Source of the DNA: Atrichornis clamosus
Lineage: Eukaryota; Chordata; Aves; Passeriformes; Menuridae
Direction of reading: 5' to 3'
DNA: 64,000 bases
Assembly: GCA_013400975.1 (NCBI GenBank)
Contig: WBMZ01003276.1
Location: 1 to 64,000, forward strand
The notes under the pieces are model-generated. The model saw only the letters and a program-made list of their open reading frames with translations, ran no database searches and was not told the origin of the DNA. Positions 54,101 to 60,965 of this stretch are shown here, piece by piece (within the stretch, counting starts at the first letter, position 1; every line of letters begins with the position of its first letter). The translations under genes and the position numbers were made by a program.

Positions 54101-54183
54101 TACCGATCAGACCTCAAACACACTCTATAAGAAGGGCTCAGAATCAGGCCATGCTGAACTCTGTTAAAAGCAAAGACAAGTGA
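57..54183 (+). CDS. MBOAT1: MBOAT1, lysophospholipid acyltransferase 1 (whole gene, 13 coding exons)
   Basis: This multi-pass ER membrane enzyme re-acylates lysophosphatidylethanolamine and lysophosphatidylserine from acyl-CoA, preferring oleoyl-CoA, in the Lands cycle; in human cells it has also been tied to ferroptosis resistance (family knowledge). Thirteen exons join to a 494-residue protein, against about 495 in human, with every phase matching and all introns GT-AG. MBOAT1 is preferred over its paralogue MBOAT2 because the start ([25 protein letters not shown]), NIHRYSF and [15 protein letters not shown] follow MBOAT1 as I remember it. Motifs seen: W322-D323, Asn347 in ENWNIQT, WHGxxPGYxxxF at 377-388 with His378, YxxxxF at 433-438, YxxxYFxxH at 450-458. 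About ten hydrophobic segments are visible. The C-terminus KSKDK fits a KxKxx ER-retrieval signal. No truncation or frameshift was found. The coordinates span exons and introns; exons are listed separately. Confidence 0.97.
3496..3509. repeat. (GT)7 microsatellite
   Basis: Seven perfect GT units in intron 1. It is short, so only mildly likely to vary in length. Confidence 0.9.
11371..11387. repeat. (TTTG)n simple repeat
   Basis: T run followed by three TTTG units in intron 1; simple-sequence DNA. Confidence 0.8.
13063..13128. repeat. G/T-rich low-complexity tract
   Basis: About 65 bases made almost wholly of G and T (GGTTTGGTTTT-like units). It resembles the T/G-rich tract found after exon 6 in intron 6. 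It is likely low-complexity expansion rather than a gene, although a short open frame runs through it. Confidence 0.75.
17235..17253. repeat. Perfect 9-bp inverted repeat, 1-nt centre
   Basis: CTGTTGCTG and CAGCAACAG flank a single T. Too short to be an RNA gene by itself; it could be a small hairpin in the pre-mRNA or chance. Confidence 0.6.
18473..18509. repeat. 18-bp tandem duplication
   Basis: Two identical copies of ATGACTTTCCTTTATAGG are separated by one A, so the period is 19 bp. Perfect identity suggests a recent local slippage duplication in intron 1. Confidence 0.9.
22652..22797 (+). CDS. MBOAT1: MBOAT1 exon 2 (residues 31-79)
   Basis: This exon encodes the first two membrane segments, about residues 33-51 ([16 protein letters not shown]) and 63-79 ([16 protein letters not shown]), joined by a short hydrophilic loop with R61-H62. 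The acceptor is TTTTACAG|ATC. The donor is TG|GTGAGT, leaving Trp79 split 2+1 across the junction. The sequence closely follows the human MBOAT1 N-terminus as I remember it. Confidence 0.97.
22798..23324 (+). other. MBOAT1: MBOAT1 intron 2 (527 bp)
   Basis: This short intron has donor GTGAGT and acceptor TTATCTTCAAG. The acceptor polypyrimidine tract is weak because purines interrupt it. No repeat or gene is recognisable inside. Confidence 0.9.
23325..23402 (+). CDS. MBOAT1: MBOAT1 exon 3 (residues 79-105)
   Basis: This exon completes Trp79 and encodes a third hydrophobic segment, about residues 82-98 ([16 protein letters not shown]), then the IPNIHR loop. At 78 nt it is a multiple of three with the same phase at both ends, so skipping would keep the frame but remove a membrane pass. 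Donor is CACAG|GTGAGC; Arg105 is split. Confidence 0.96.
23403..27054 (+). other. MBOAT1: MBOAT1 intron 3 (3.65 kb)
   Basis: Donor is GTGAGC and acceptor TATATTTTTAG. It contains one short CR1 3'-end fragment near 26.5 kb. Two antisense open frames of 85 and 104 codons at 25.6-26.2 kb match nothing I recognise and lack supporting structure. The remainder looks ordinary. Confidence 0.9.
26483..26538 (+). mobile_element. CR1 LINE, very short 3'-end fragment
   Basis: The run TTGGACACAGTGATCTTACAGG, then TCCTTTCCAACCT and the tandem octamer tail GATTCTATGATTCT, matches the last ~55 bases of bird CR1 (usual form: TTGGACTCGATGATC...TTCCAACCT...). It is + strand, extremely 5'-truncated and non-functional. 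Exact ends are approximate. Confidence 0.8.
27055..27150 (+). CDS. MBOAT1: MBOAT1 exon 4 (residues 105-137)
   Basis: This exon encodes [24 protein letters not shown] and continues to TTDFSG, a hydrophobic segment (about 107-120) followed by a conserved aromatic loop. [15 protein letters not shown] separates MBOAT1 from MBOAT2, which has a different residue set here. At 96 nt it is phase-symmetric. Donor is CCGG|GTGAGT; Gly137 is split across the junction. Confidence 0.97.
30568..30952 (+). mobile_element. CR1 LINE 3' end, + strand, 5'-truncated
   Basis: About 385 bp match the CR1 3' region in order: CTGGAG..TTTAGCCTGGAGAA, then GACCTTATCACTC..TACAACT, GGGGAGGTTTAAATTGGATATTAGG, CATTGGAACAGGCTGCCC, ATGGTTTAGTGGTG, and the tail TTTTCCAAT..GATTCTACGATTCT. 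Translated, the start reads as the end of CR1 ORF2 ([18 protein letters not shown]). It is a dead insertion. It is inverted relative to the copy at 33.66-34.35 kb. Confidence 0.92.
33658..34355 (-). mobile_element. CR1 LINE 3' end, - strand, 5'-truncated (~0.7 kb)
   Basis: The reverse complement shows the ORF2 C-terminus ([13 protein letters not shown], then [21 protein letters not shown]) and the 3' UTR, ending GTTGGACTCGATGATCTCAG..CTTTTCCAACCTAATAGATTCT. Frames are broken upstream of RPHLECC, so the reverse transcriptase is not functional. The 3' UTR differs from the + strand copy (GCACCAGGGAAGGTTTAGGTT instead of GCCAGGGGAGGTTTAAATT), suggesting a different subfamily. The 5' boundary near 34,355 is approximate. 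Confidence 0.93.
37321..37376 (+). CDS. MBOAT1: MBOAT1 exon 5 (residues 137-156)
   Basis: This small 56-nt exon encodes [20 protein letters not shown], the conserved [12 protein letters not shown] helix found in MBOAT1/2. The acceptor is TTTGTTATAG and the donor GATG|GTAAGA. Its length is not a multiple of three, but together with exon 6 (55 nt) the pair is 111 nt. The 156-codon overlapping upstream frame ends here at TGA 37372-37374. Confidence 0.96.
38648..38660. repeat. (GA)n simple repeat
   Basis: Thirteen bases of alternating A and G in intron 5. Confidence 0.85.
38789..38816. repeat. 14-bp tandem duplication
   Basis: CACATGGAGCTGTG is followed directly by CACATGGAGCTGTA: two copies differing at the last base. 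A local slippage product. Confidence 0.85.
39623..39677 (+). CDS. MBOAT1: MBOAT1 exon 6 (residues 156-174)
   Basis: This 55-nt exon encodes [17 protein letters not shown], a hydrophilic linker matching human GRRAEDLSAEQHRLA as I remember it. Acceptor is CTTTCTAG and donor AA|GTAAGG; Lys174 is split. A T/G-rich tract begins about 55 nt after the donor. Confidence 0.96.
39678..42430 (+). other. MBOAT1: MBOAT1 intron 6 (2.75 kb)
   Basis: Donor is GTAAGG and acceptor TTTTTCACAG. It carries the T/G-rich tract at 39732-39820, and otherwise ordinary intronic sequence without recognisable genes or transposons. Confidence 0.9.
39732..39820. repeat. T/G-rich low-complexity tract near the exon 6 donor
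   Basis: About 90 bases are nearly all T and G, including (GTTTT)n and long T runs. The tract sits 55-143 nt downstream of the exon 6 5' splice site on the transcribed sense strand, so the pre-mRNA is U-rich there. Probably simple-sequence expansion; a splicing role is only a possibility. Confidence 0.8.
42431..42614 (+). CDS. MBOAT1: MBOAT1 exon 7 (residues 174-235)
   Basis: This exon encodes [21 protein letters not shown] and continues [26 protein letters not shown]. The [22 protein letters not shown] series is highly conserved in MBOAT1/2 and marks entry to the core MBOAT fold. The C-terminal third is hydrophilic and basic ([16 protein letters not shown]). Acceptor is TTTTTCACAG, donor AACT|GTAAGT, phase 0. 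Confidence 0.97.
42615..44215 (+). other. MBOAT1: MBOAT1 intron 7 (1.6 kb)
   Basis: Donor is GTAAGT and acceptor TGTGCTTTTTAG. No gene, repeat family or RNA is recognised. Confidence 0.9.
44216..44408 (+). CDS. MBOAT1: MBOAT1 exon 8 (residues 236-300)
   Basis: This exon encodes [20 protein letters not shown] (a membrane segment, about 240-256), a luminal or cytosolic loop with less conserved charged residues ([12 protein letters not shown]), then [21 protein letters not shown]. The [18 protein letters not shown] block, continued in exon 9, is invariant in the subfamily. Donor is TTGG|GTAAGT; Ala300 is split. Confidence 0.97.
44409..47083 (+). other. MBOAT1: MBOAT1 intron 8 (2.7 kb)
   Basis: Donor is GTAAGT and acceptor TTTGACATTGCAG. 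It contains a short (TTTA)n-like stretch near 46.08 kb. A cluster of open frames on both strands at 45.25-45.8 kb falls in a locally GC-richer patch; none shows a known domain. Confidence 0.9.
47084..47187 (+). CDS. MBOAT1: MBOAT1 exon 9 (residues 300-334)
   Basis: This exon encodes [19 protein letters not shown] and then [17 protein letters not shown]322-D323 is the WD motif (motif A) described for lysophospholipid-acyltransferase MBOATs. Donor is GAG|GTGAGA, phase 0. Confidence 0.97.
47188..49988 (+). other. MBOAT1: MBOAT1 intron 9 (2.8 kb)
   Basis: Donor is GTGAGA and acceptor CTTATTTTCTAG. It contains an (AAT)n microsatellite at 49541-49565. A 123-codon antisense frame at 49073-49444 has no recognisable domain and is treated as chance. 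Confidence 0.9.
49541..49565. repeat. (AAT)n microsatellite
   Basis: Interrupted TAATAATAATAAATAATAAT repeat in intron 9, a plausible length-variable locus. Confidence 0.88.
49989..50053 (+). CDS. MBOAT1: MBOAT1 exon 10 (residues 335-356), candidate catalytic Asn
   Basis: This exon encodes [20 protein letters not shown] plus K. SFKM-(L/I)-NWNIQT-WLK is the conserved block carrying the MBOAT asparagine; Asn347 in W346-N347-I is the likely residue, 31 positions before His378. Asn assignment follows family knowledge and is not provable here. Acceptor is TTTTCTAG and donor AACG|GTAAGA, with Arg356 split. Confidence 0.97.
50054..50846 (+). other. MBOAT1: MBOAT1 intron 10 (793 bp)
   Basis: Donor is GTAAGA and acceptor TTTTCACTTTTGCAG, a strong polypyrimidine acceptor. 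Nothing else is recognisable inside. Confidence 0.9.
50847..50979 (+). CDS. MBOAT1: MBOAT1 exon 11 (residues 356-400), catalytic His motif
   Basis: This exon encodes [20 protein letters not shown] and then [25 protein letters not shown]377-H378-G379, P382-G383-Y384 and F388 form motif B (WHGxxPGYxxxF); His378 is the active-site histidine of the family. Two hydrophobic segments flank it (about 367-376 and 385-398). Donor is GCA|GTATGT, a less common but acceptable sequence, phase 0. Confidence 0.98.
50980..52171 (+). other. MBOAT1: MBOAT1 intron 11 (1.2 kb)
   Basis: Donor is GTATGT and acceptor TTCCCTGACCTGCAG. No recognisable repeats or genes. Confidence 0.9.
52172..52323 (+). CDS. MBOAT1: MBOAT1 exon 12 (residues 401-451)
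   Basis: This exon encodes [20 protein letters not shown] and then [37 protein letters not shown] is conserved in MBOAT1/2. Y433-TVAP-F438 is motif C (YxxxxF), inside a membrane segment of about 421-443. Y450 begins motif D, completed in exon 13. Donor is TACAA|GTAAGT; Lys451 is split. Confidence 0.97.
52324..54050 (+). other. MBOAT1: MBOAT1 intron 12 (1.7 kb)
   Basis: Donor is GTAAGT and acceptor TTTGTTCCCAG. No recognisable repeats or genes. Confidence 0.9.
54051..54183 (+). CDS. MBOAT1: MBOAT1 exon 13, coding part (residues 451-494 and stop)
   Basis: This exon completes motif D, Y450xxxY454-F455xxH458, in the last membrane segment ([13 protein letters not shown]), then a basic hydrophilic tail. 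The protein ends K-S-K-D-K; lysines at -3 and -5 make the KxKxx COPI/ER-retrieval pattern, which human MBOAT1 also shows at its C-terminus as I remember it. Stop is TGA at 54181-54183. Confidence 0.97.
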
Positions 54184-54445
54184 TGCCTCCAAAGAAAACT
54201 GCCAACATTGGGAAATCAAACTGTCATATTGTAAATGAACAAATAAGAAGAAAAAACGGGTTGCATGAGGGTCGAAGTATAAGTGGCATTTCAGTTGGCT
54301 ATCTTAATATCTTACAGGAGAGGGAAGAGAAGAGCCTGAATGACTGTATTTCAAGTTACTCCAGTTAATGGAGATTTTACAGGCAACGTTTACAGGCTCA
54401 TGGGGCATTTCATTTTTATAATAAATATTTTTATGAAGTGTTTTT
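54184..54445 (+). other. MBOAT1: MBOAT1 3' UTR, minimal form
   Basis: About 260 nt run from the stop to a likely cleavage zone 15-25 nt after AATAAA at 54420. A T-rich, TGTTTTTAT-type element follows immediately, as expected downstream of a cleavage site. Longer 3' ends are possible: further AATAAA hexamers lie downstream, for example near 55,227, 55,469 and 55,864. The true end cannot be fixed without transcript data. Confidence 0.6.
54420..54425 (+). terminator. MBOAT1: AATAAA polyadenylation signal of MBOAT1
   Basis: Canonical hexamer 237 nt after the stop codon, followed within 20 nt by a U/GU-rich element. First canonical hexamer after the stop. Confidence 0.65.
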
Positions 54446-57400
54446 ATATATTTAAACTTTTTCACAGAGAGGCATTTTTTCTCTTTTACAGAAATACACA
54501 ACTATTAATCAACAAATAATCTCGTGATTGGAGTGAGGGACAGAAAGCAGCTAGTACAGAGTTAGACCAGCTGCTTTGCAGCCTGGCGCTGTGGCAGCTG
54601 GCAGGGGAAATTTTCATCTCTTGTTGTGGAGAGAGTTGGTGCAAGTAGAAGACTACAGGCATGGGGTTGCTCAAGGTGCTGGCGCTGACTTGTGCCCCAG
54701 CAGGGGGAAGGGAGAGCGGGGCTTTCCCCGGCAATCCCTGGAGCGGGGACTGCAGCCTGAGCTGGGCACCAAGGGTACTTCACATCCTTAATGTGACACC
54801 TGCTGGTAATGAGGGCAAGACAAGTCCCTTGGGAATAGGTGTCTGGGAGCACTGACTACTGGCTAAGCTAAAATTTAAAGCCAAGTAAAAGAAAAACAAA
54901 AGGCAGAAGGGGAAACTCAATCTAGAGTAAAAGAAGGGACATACAGCCTGTGGTCTGTAGAGTTGTGCTTCTCTAATGACGCAGCTGGTGCTCATTGTTA
55001 CATCAGCCTTAGTTTGTAGTTTTAGAGTGATGCAGCACTTCCTTTTTGGTATCAAAACAAGTGAGGAGCCATGCAGGGTTAGCATTTTAAAGTTTGCAGT
55101 TATGGGTTAAATCTGAAAAGCTTTGTATTGTAGCCTGTTCTACTCAAAAACATCCCAACTTATGGAGGGGTTGCATTCCAGCAGATAACGCTAATAACAA
55201 ACCTGAACAGTAATTATCATAGTCATAATAAATCATTCTCTACAAAATATTGTGATGTGATATGATCACCACAATAGTCAAGACTGAGTCCTTGTATGAT
55301 CTTGACATTTGACTTAACTGCTGATGCAAGTTTCCCTGCTTGTAAAGTCCTTGACTTACAGGGATGTTTTCAGGCTTAATTCCTAAGAGCTTGTTGTGCA
55401 TTGAGGTAACCTGCTGCAAAATGCTGTGTCAGGGTTTTTTATTATTTTTTTTCTTAAATCCACTTATCTCAATAAAATGGACTGTTACCACACATCAAAA
55501 CCAACTAAAACATTTTTTTTTAAATGTTTTCCAGGAATGTTTTTATTGGGATTTTGTAGAAGCAGTTCCCTTGTTAAAGTATTGGTATTGCCTTATGAAC
55601 ATTTAACCTATGTGTGATTGAGCAAAGAATCTGCTGTTTACTGCATTCTGGTTTTTGCGTCAGATTAAAATTTTGCAGAACCCTAACACTTTGAGAAGAA
55701 ACAAATCAGTTTAACCAACACAAGTTTCAAAAAAGTGATTTTTTTCTTTCTCTGATGAGAAGTTTTTGTCCTGAGACCACCTCCTGATTTAGAGCATAGT
55801 TCATGGAAGAGTTTATTTGGTAATTTATTTTAAAGGGCAAGATGGGATTAAAAGATCGATCTGAATAAACAATTTGCTTTGTGTCACTGCTTGGCATTAT
55901 TGATCACAAATGTCTAATGTGAAGATGGGTGAGTGGGTGTTGAAATTCCTTAGACTTGTGAGGGGAGATGTTCAGGTCTGCCTGATTTTACAGAGCAGCT
56001 GAGCTTTCTATCCTGCTCCTGCTGAAACAGAGACAAGGTGACCCGTGTTCAGACTCCAGTGTTGTCCTTAATTTGGCCAGTCTTTTTTTGTCCTCATGCA
56101 TGTGTTCTTGTGACAACAGCCTCAGTTGCATCTTGGGCATCTAATGTTTCCCTTGAGGTCTGAGTGTGCCATGCCTGTTTTCTGTGGGAGGGAACCAGGG
56201 TTCATCCCCAGAAAGGGATGTGGACTTGGGTGCTGCTGGCCGTGGAGTCCTGTGTGCTGAAGTCAGCCTGCATTTACCTTCCAGAGACTGGAATGAATTG
56301 CTGTGAGCTGTGGCAGAGTCAGCAAAATGCACATCAACTCTGGGCTTCAGGAAGACTGCAGCAGTCAAATGTCCCCAGCAGGTTGGCTTTACCACCTGCT
56401 TTGGAAAATAAATGCACTCAGAGGGTTGTGGGTTTTTACCTCTGTGCCCTGAGATCTGCCTGCACAGCTCATGCCCTGGTCTGCAGTCCTTCCTGAGCTC
56501 TGTGTGTGTTCAAGAGCGGCCACAAATTATCGGTGGGGTTTCTCTTCTTGTGTTTCCCCTGAGTGGAACTTGCTACTTGCTTACGTCTAACACCATCGAC
56601 TTACATTCAGCTCCTACAATGTGATGAATTAGTCAGGGCCAGTGAGCAAACTATTACTCTCCTGTCACCTTGTCTTCTCAGCCTGAACCTCTCCCTGAAA
56701 ACAGGCACCCTGGGAGTCAAAGTGAACTAGTCATATGGATTTAACATGATTTGTTACGTGAACTAAAACTGAAACTTTTTTGAAACATTGCATTTGCAGG
56801 GGAACTTGCTGGTTGAATTAGTCTTAAAGCTGGGTGGAGAAAAAGGAAATTATCTAAAATCTTTACTGTACTGTTACTGTGGACTAGGCTGCTTACCTAG
56901 CCAAATGTGGCAGTCCTGCAAAGCTAACATAGAGTGGATTTAAATAGCTGTTAAATATTCCTTTGAAAAAAGGCTGTCAGCTTCGGGCCTACCTTGTTCT
57001 ATTCTTTGTTCTGAGTCTTCCTCTCCTTTTCTTCTTCTTGGGGAGAAAAAATTTGGTTTTATACAAAGACTGCAAACAACCACTACTATTTAGAGGAGAT
57101 TCATGCTAGAAACATGCATCATCTTTGTACAGGAATATGTAACTCTTAGAGCCAAAGTAGAAATTCAGGTTATAAAAGGGTGATGTCAGGAACTCTGGTA
57201 ATTCTAATTCCACTGTAATTTGAGAGTGTGCTTCAGTGATTAAAATACACAATGGTGATTACCAGCATGTTATTAGTTTCTAATCCCTCTCTGAGTTCTT
57301 AGTGCTGCAAAAACCTCAAGAGCAGAAGCTTCTGGAGAGATTCTGAAGACAGAAACAAACTCAATGGTTTGTGAGAGAGAAATATGGGACTATCAGACAG

Positions 57401-58400
57401 AAATGAGAAAGGTAGATTGTACTGGGTGGACAAAATTTGATTTTTAATATGGGCATACCAGAAAGACACCACCACCATTAACCCCTTGGATTGAAGGCAA
57501 CTTCTCGCTGCTATTTTTCAGAATATTTTGATTTTTCTAAACTAGAAGTTGAAATGTACTTGGAAGAGAGAACTGAATGAACAGTAAAATTTCATTTCAA
57601 TTTAGCCATGGGTCTGGCAAGAAGCAACAGCTCAGCAGTTTCTTCAGTGAACTGAATGCACAATGCACGTTTTTACTGTCCTGTAAGCTGTCCCCCTCCT
57701 TAACTACATTGCTGCATGTCCCCTTGGAGTTTGCCAAACAATGGAGGCAGCACAGAAGTGGGATACAAGGTGGGCAGATGTTTTTCCTCCCTGTTTGACT
57801 GCTCTGTTTTGTGTGCATACACTGCACATAGCTGGGATTTTTGTATCATTTAAAATGAAGTAGGTGGATGAAAAGGCTGTAGGTTTTTATTCTGTTGGTA
57901 GGTGTATGCATAAACCTGCACTTACCTCTCCGCACATGTGAAAACAGGCTCAGCAAACCAGGTCTGGGTCCTTTCATAGAAATATAGGTTGAAATCTTAA
58001 TGCCCAAGGAAGCTTAAGGGTAAAATTCCTATAAGTGAGGTTAGTGACCCTGATATTTAAAGCCTTTATCTCCTTATTGCTGAACTGAAAACTTTAGAAA
58101 AATTACCTGCTGGCTGTGGTAGTAAATAAAAACTTGTCCTTAACATTTAAGAGTGAAATCCCTATAGTCCACCTGCTGTGGACAGAGGAAGAGCATGTGT
58201 CTCCTCATCCTTGCCTGAGATGAAGTGACATGCATGGTTGCATATGGAAATATCAGATATCCTTTGAGGTACTGTTCTCTTTGCTTATGTCACTGAACTG
58301 ATGTAGTTCAGCTCTCGGGGGCTAGAGGCATTTCACAGCGATACAGAATGGGAAGCCTTGCCTGACGTCTCAGCATGAGCACGAATGCACAGTGTGTGGT
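54446..58400. other. 3' flank, no gene recognised
   Basis: Intergenic sequence or extended MBOAT1 3' UTR. It contains a GC-richer patch at 54.55-54.85 kb with overlapping short frames on both strands and no recognisable protein. Otherwise it is AT-leaning with scattered AATAAA hexamers. No transposon family was identified. Confidence 0.6.
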
Positions 58401-60300
58401 TTAAAAACGTATCCTTTTGTGCGCCATCAGCCTGCTGCTCCCTTTCTTCCTGGAGATGACAGTAATGATATGCATGAAGATTTGGATTTGTGCTGGTTAG
58501 ATGTGAAGTGGCAGCACATTGACTCAAATACACTTACAGTGGTGCCCTCTGTGGGCGAGCACTCGAGAGAAGATTCTCCTCCTGTGCTGAGTGGGGGACA
58601 CTGTGAAGGCAAAGGGTTTTGCAGCAGTGCAGCTGCCCAAACTGCTGGGCAGGCAGTGGGTTTTACATCTGGGATAGAAAAGGCATTCTGCTTTGGGGTG
58701 GGAGAACGGGAGAGATTGAAGATCTTAGATAAATTGGGGAAAAACTCTTACTAGAGGAGAAAATGCTGCTTTTTTTGCTAGGAAATATGGTGTTTACGTG
58801 CCTTAAGAAGTTGGGGTACATTTTTGTTCACCTGACTCAAATGTGATCTTTGGAAGGGAACCACGGGATGGGGGACAATCAGTTCTGAGAAGTGCCCTGG
58901 AACTGTCCTTGGGACCCAATTTATTGTCCATCCATAGAGCAGCTCTGCAAGTGAGACTCCAGGCTTGCTTGGAGGCTGTTCTACTGGAGCATGGCTCCCT
59001 GTGCCCCCAAATGAGGGACTGTGCAGCCAGCCTCTGAAGCCCTGGCATGAACGGCAGGCAGCCAATCCAGGAGCATGCCATGCTCACAGTCAGTTTTCCT
59101 GATCCTTCTGTTGGATGCTGTACAGGTAAGTACTGTGCCCAACAGTACTGGAGCAAGTGTGTGGAACATACCGAGGCTGAACCAGTCATGGTGGGACAGG
59201 ATGGAGAGAAATGCTGCCACAGCCCAGACATACTGTGCAACCCTTGTCTTGTCCAAGGATGGAAACTGGTGGCCCTCTTAATCAGAAGCATCTTCAGATG
59301 GTGACATTGTCACTGCTCTGAGACACATGGATTTCTCTTTGTTCATACTTATTCTTGCCTTTATGGTTTCTGTATTAGTGCATTTTAGTTCTGCTTTAAT
59401 TGTTTTGTTTGTGTTTGAGGAAGATGGTGCTATGTGGCCATTTTATATCGGATCAGGCTGATACACCAGATAATGTGAACACATTCCAGTAATTGATTTA
59501 GCTGTCTGTTACTCTGATGTGGGGGTTTTTTTCCCAAGTACTCTTAAATGACACCTTCCAGTGTGGAGCAGATGGTGGCAGTTTCCCTTGGAAGTGTCTT
59601 GGGAAGCAGCTTGCATGAAAAAAGCCAATTTCTAACACCCACAGGCCCCTCTGGCTGCTCTGGTGAATGGCTGCCCAGGACACTTTGGGGTAGTTTGGGG
59701 TGCCATGTGCTTCTTCCTTCTCTCCACTCTGAAAACACATGTGCGATCCATGGCATGCATGTGAGAGATTGAGTGCTTGCATCTGCAGCACTCAGCATGT
59801 AAACCAGGGTGCAGGGTCCCTTGGCTATGTGAGATAAGGGACAATCCTCAAACAAATAATTGCATAGGTGGGGACTGGAGGCACAGCGAGGCTGTGACAA
59901 TTGGCTGTGAGCAGGTAGCTCATGCCACAAGAAGGAGCAAAAGGCAAGTCTTCACAGTGCCAACCTATGGTTTCACATGTCTGCTGCTGGAGACGGCGGC
60001 AAAGTTTGTCTGCTGTTTTGGAGGGCTCCGTGTTGGACCCAGCACCTGCAAGGCTGGACACAGCCCCCATGGGAATGATTGTCTGCCATGGCATAACTGT
60101 AGGACCTGGGTGGCACTGAGGGAAGGACTGCAGCCCCACTAGCTGCCCCTTTCATGTATGTCTGTGCCTGATTGCCGGTCCTGGGCATTTCAGCTCCTGG
60201 CCTGGACTCTCCCATGCTTCCTCCCACCCCAATAAGATCAAGAGATTCTCTTGAAATATAAAATGTCATCCAGAATCTTTAGTGTCTTTATATTTGCCTT
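58400..60300. other. GC-richer intergenic block, no gene recognised
   Basis: Base composition rises compared with its surroundings and open frames crowd both strands; the longest is 162 codons on the - strand at 58803-59291. The translations show no known domain, no coiled coil and no convincing splice partners. Fewer stop codons are expected from composition alone. It could be a non-coding transcript, an unrecognised old repeat or neutral sequence. Confidence 0.45.
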
Positions 60301-60624
60301 CTGATCTTGGCGCCTTTGAAGCCAGCACATCCAAGCTGTTCCCAGCTGCCAAGGCCGGAGCGGCATTTGGAAAATGCAGCTGTCAATAAAACCATTTCCA
60401 CGCTGCGCCCAGTCCCCTGATGTGTTTTGCAAATGATGTAAAGCCACAGTGGTGGGCACAGGAGCTCTCCTCTCTCCTTCCTGCCCAGAGTTTCAGCTGG
60501 CACGAGTGGCAGTGGCAGAAGTGCCCAGAGGATGGGAAGTGGCATTACTGGCAGCTTTCAGAGAGCTGGCTTCTGTGGAGCGGATTTGTTTGCAGCCAGC
60601 GCGTGGTCCCAGTGGCATGATATG

Positions 60625-60840
60625 GGCCTTCCTCAATTAGACTTCTTGACTGATGGCCAGTTTAATGAGCCTATGTACAGAGGGTCATTCAACATGGCAA
60701 TTATACCTATAAATCTATTTGCAGCAGGGCTCGAATAACCTTTTGCGCACAGTTCTCCATAAAACGACTGTCTGATTAATTAACATTAATTTATCCACTG
60801 TGTGTAACCAGATGCAGTCTGTATGAAAGTCTCTACTCTG
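60625..60840. promoter_or_regulatory. Candidate conserved non-coding element A
   Basis: This block has sharply different texture from the GC-richer sequence to its left: many TAAT-core sites (TTAATGAG, GATTAATTAACATTAAT), a CCATAAAAC Hox-like site, and TTGCGCAC resembling a C/EBP half-dimer. No repeat structure or coding frame explains it. By composition it resembles vertebrate developmental enhancers. In mammals the MBOAT1 3' flank leads towards ID4, a developmentally regulated gene, so a distal element is plausible. Conservation is inferred, not measured. Confidence 0.4.
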
Positions 60841-60918
60841 ATGTGTAGGGTGCTGTGTGAACTGGGAGGATTTGGGGATGGGAATGGCTCTGATGTTGTT
60901 TAAAGACTCTCTTTTAGA

Positions 60919-60965
60919 TATTTTTCCCCCTCTTTCTTCCTCTCTCCCTCTCTCTCTGGTCCCAG
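60919..60965 (+). other. Polypyrimidine tract ending in CAG
   Basis: Nearly continuous C/T run (CCCCCTCTTTCTTCCTCTCTC and on) ending GGTCCCAG|TTG. By shape it is a strong 3' splice site on the + strand directly before element B. It may equally be a simple homopyrimidine repeat. There is no coding frame to support an exon. Confidence 0.4.

Noticed and set aside
57..54183. Identification as MBOAT2 instead of MBOAT1
   Set aside because: MBOAT2 starts with a different leader and has differing residues at [22 protein letters not shown] and the C-terminus. The window follows MBOAT1 at each, and the C-terminal tail is short as in MBOAT1.
58803..59291. 162-codon - strand open frame in the 3' flank
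   Set aside because: Translation looks like random GC-rich reading, and overlapping frames on the other strand are equally open. No homology recognised.
60944..60958. CT-repeat as a microsatellite locus in its own right
   Set aside because: The CT run is short and interrupted, and is reported within the wider polypyrimidine tract.
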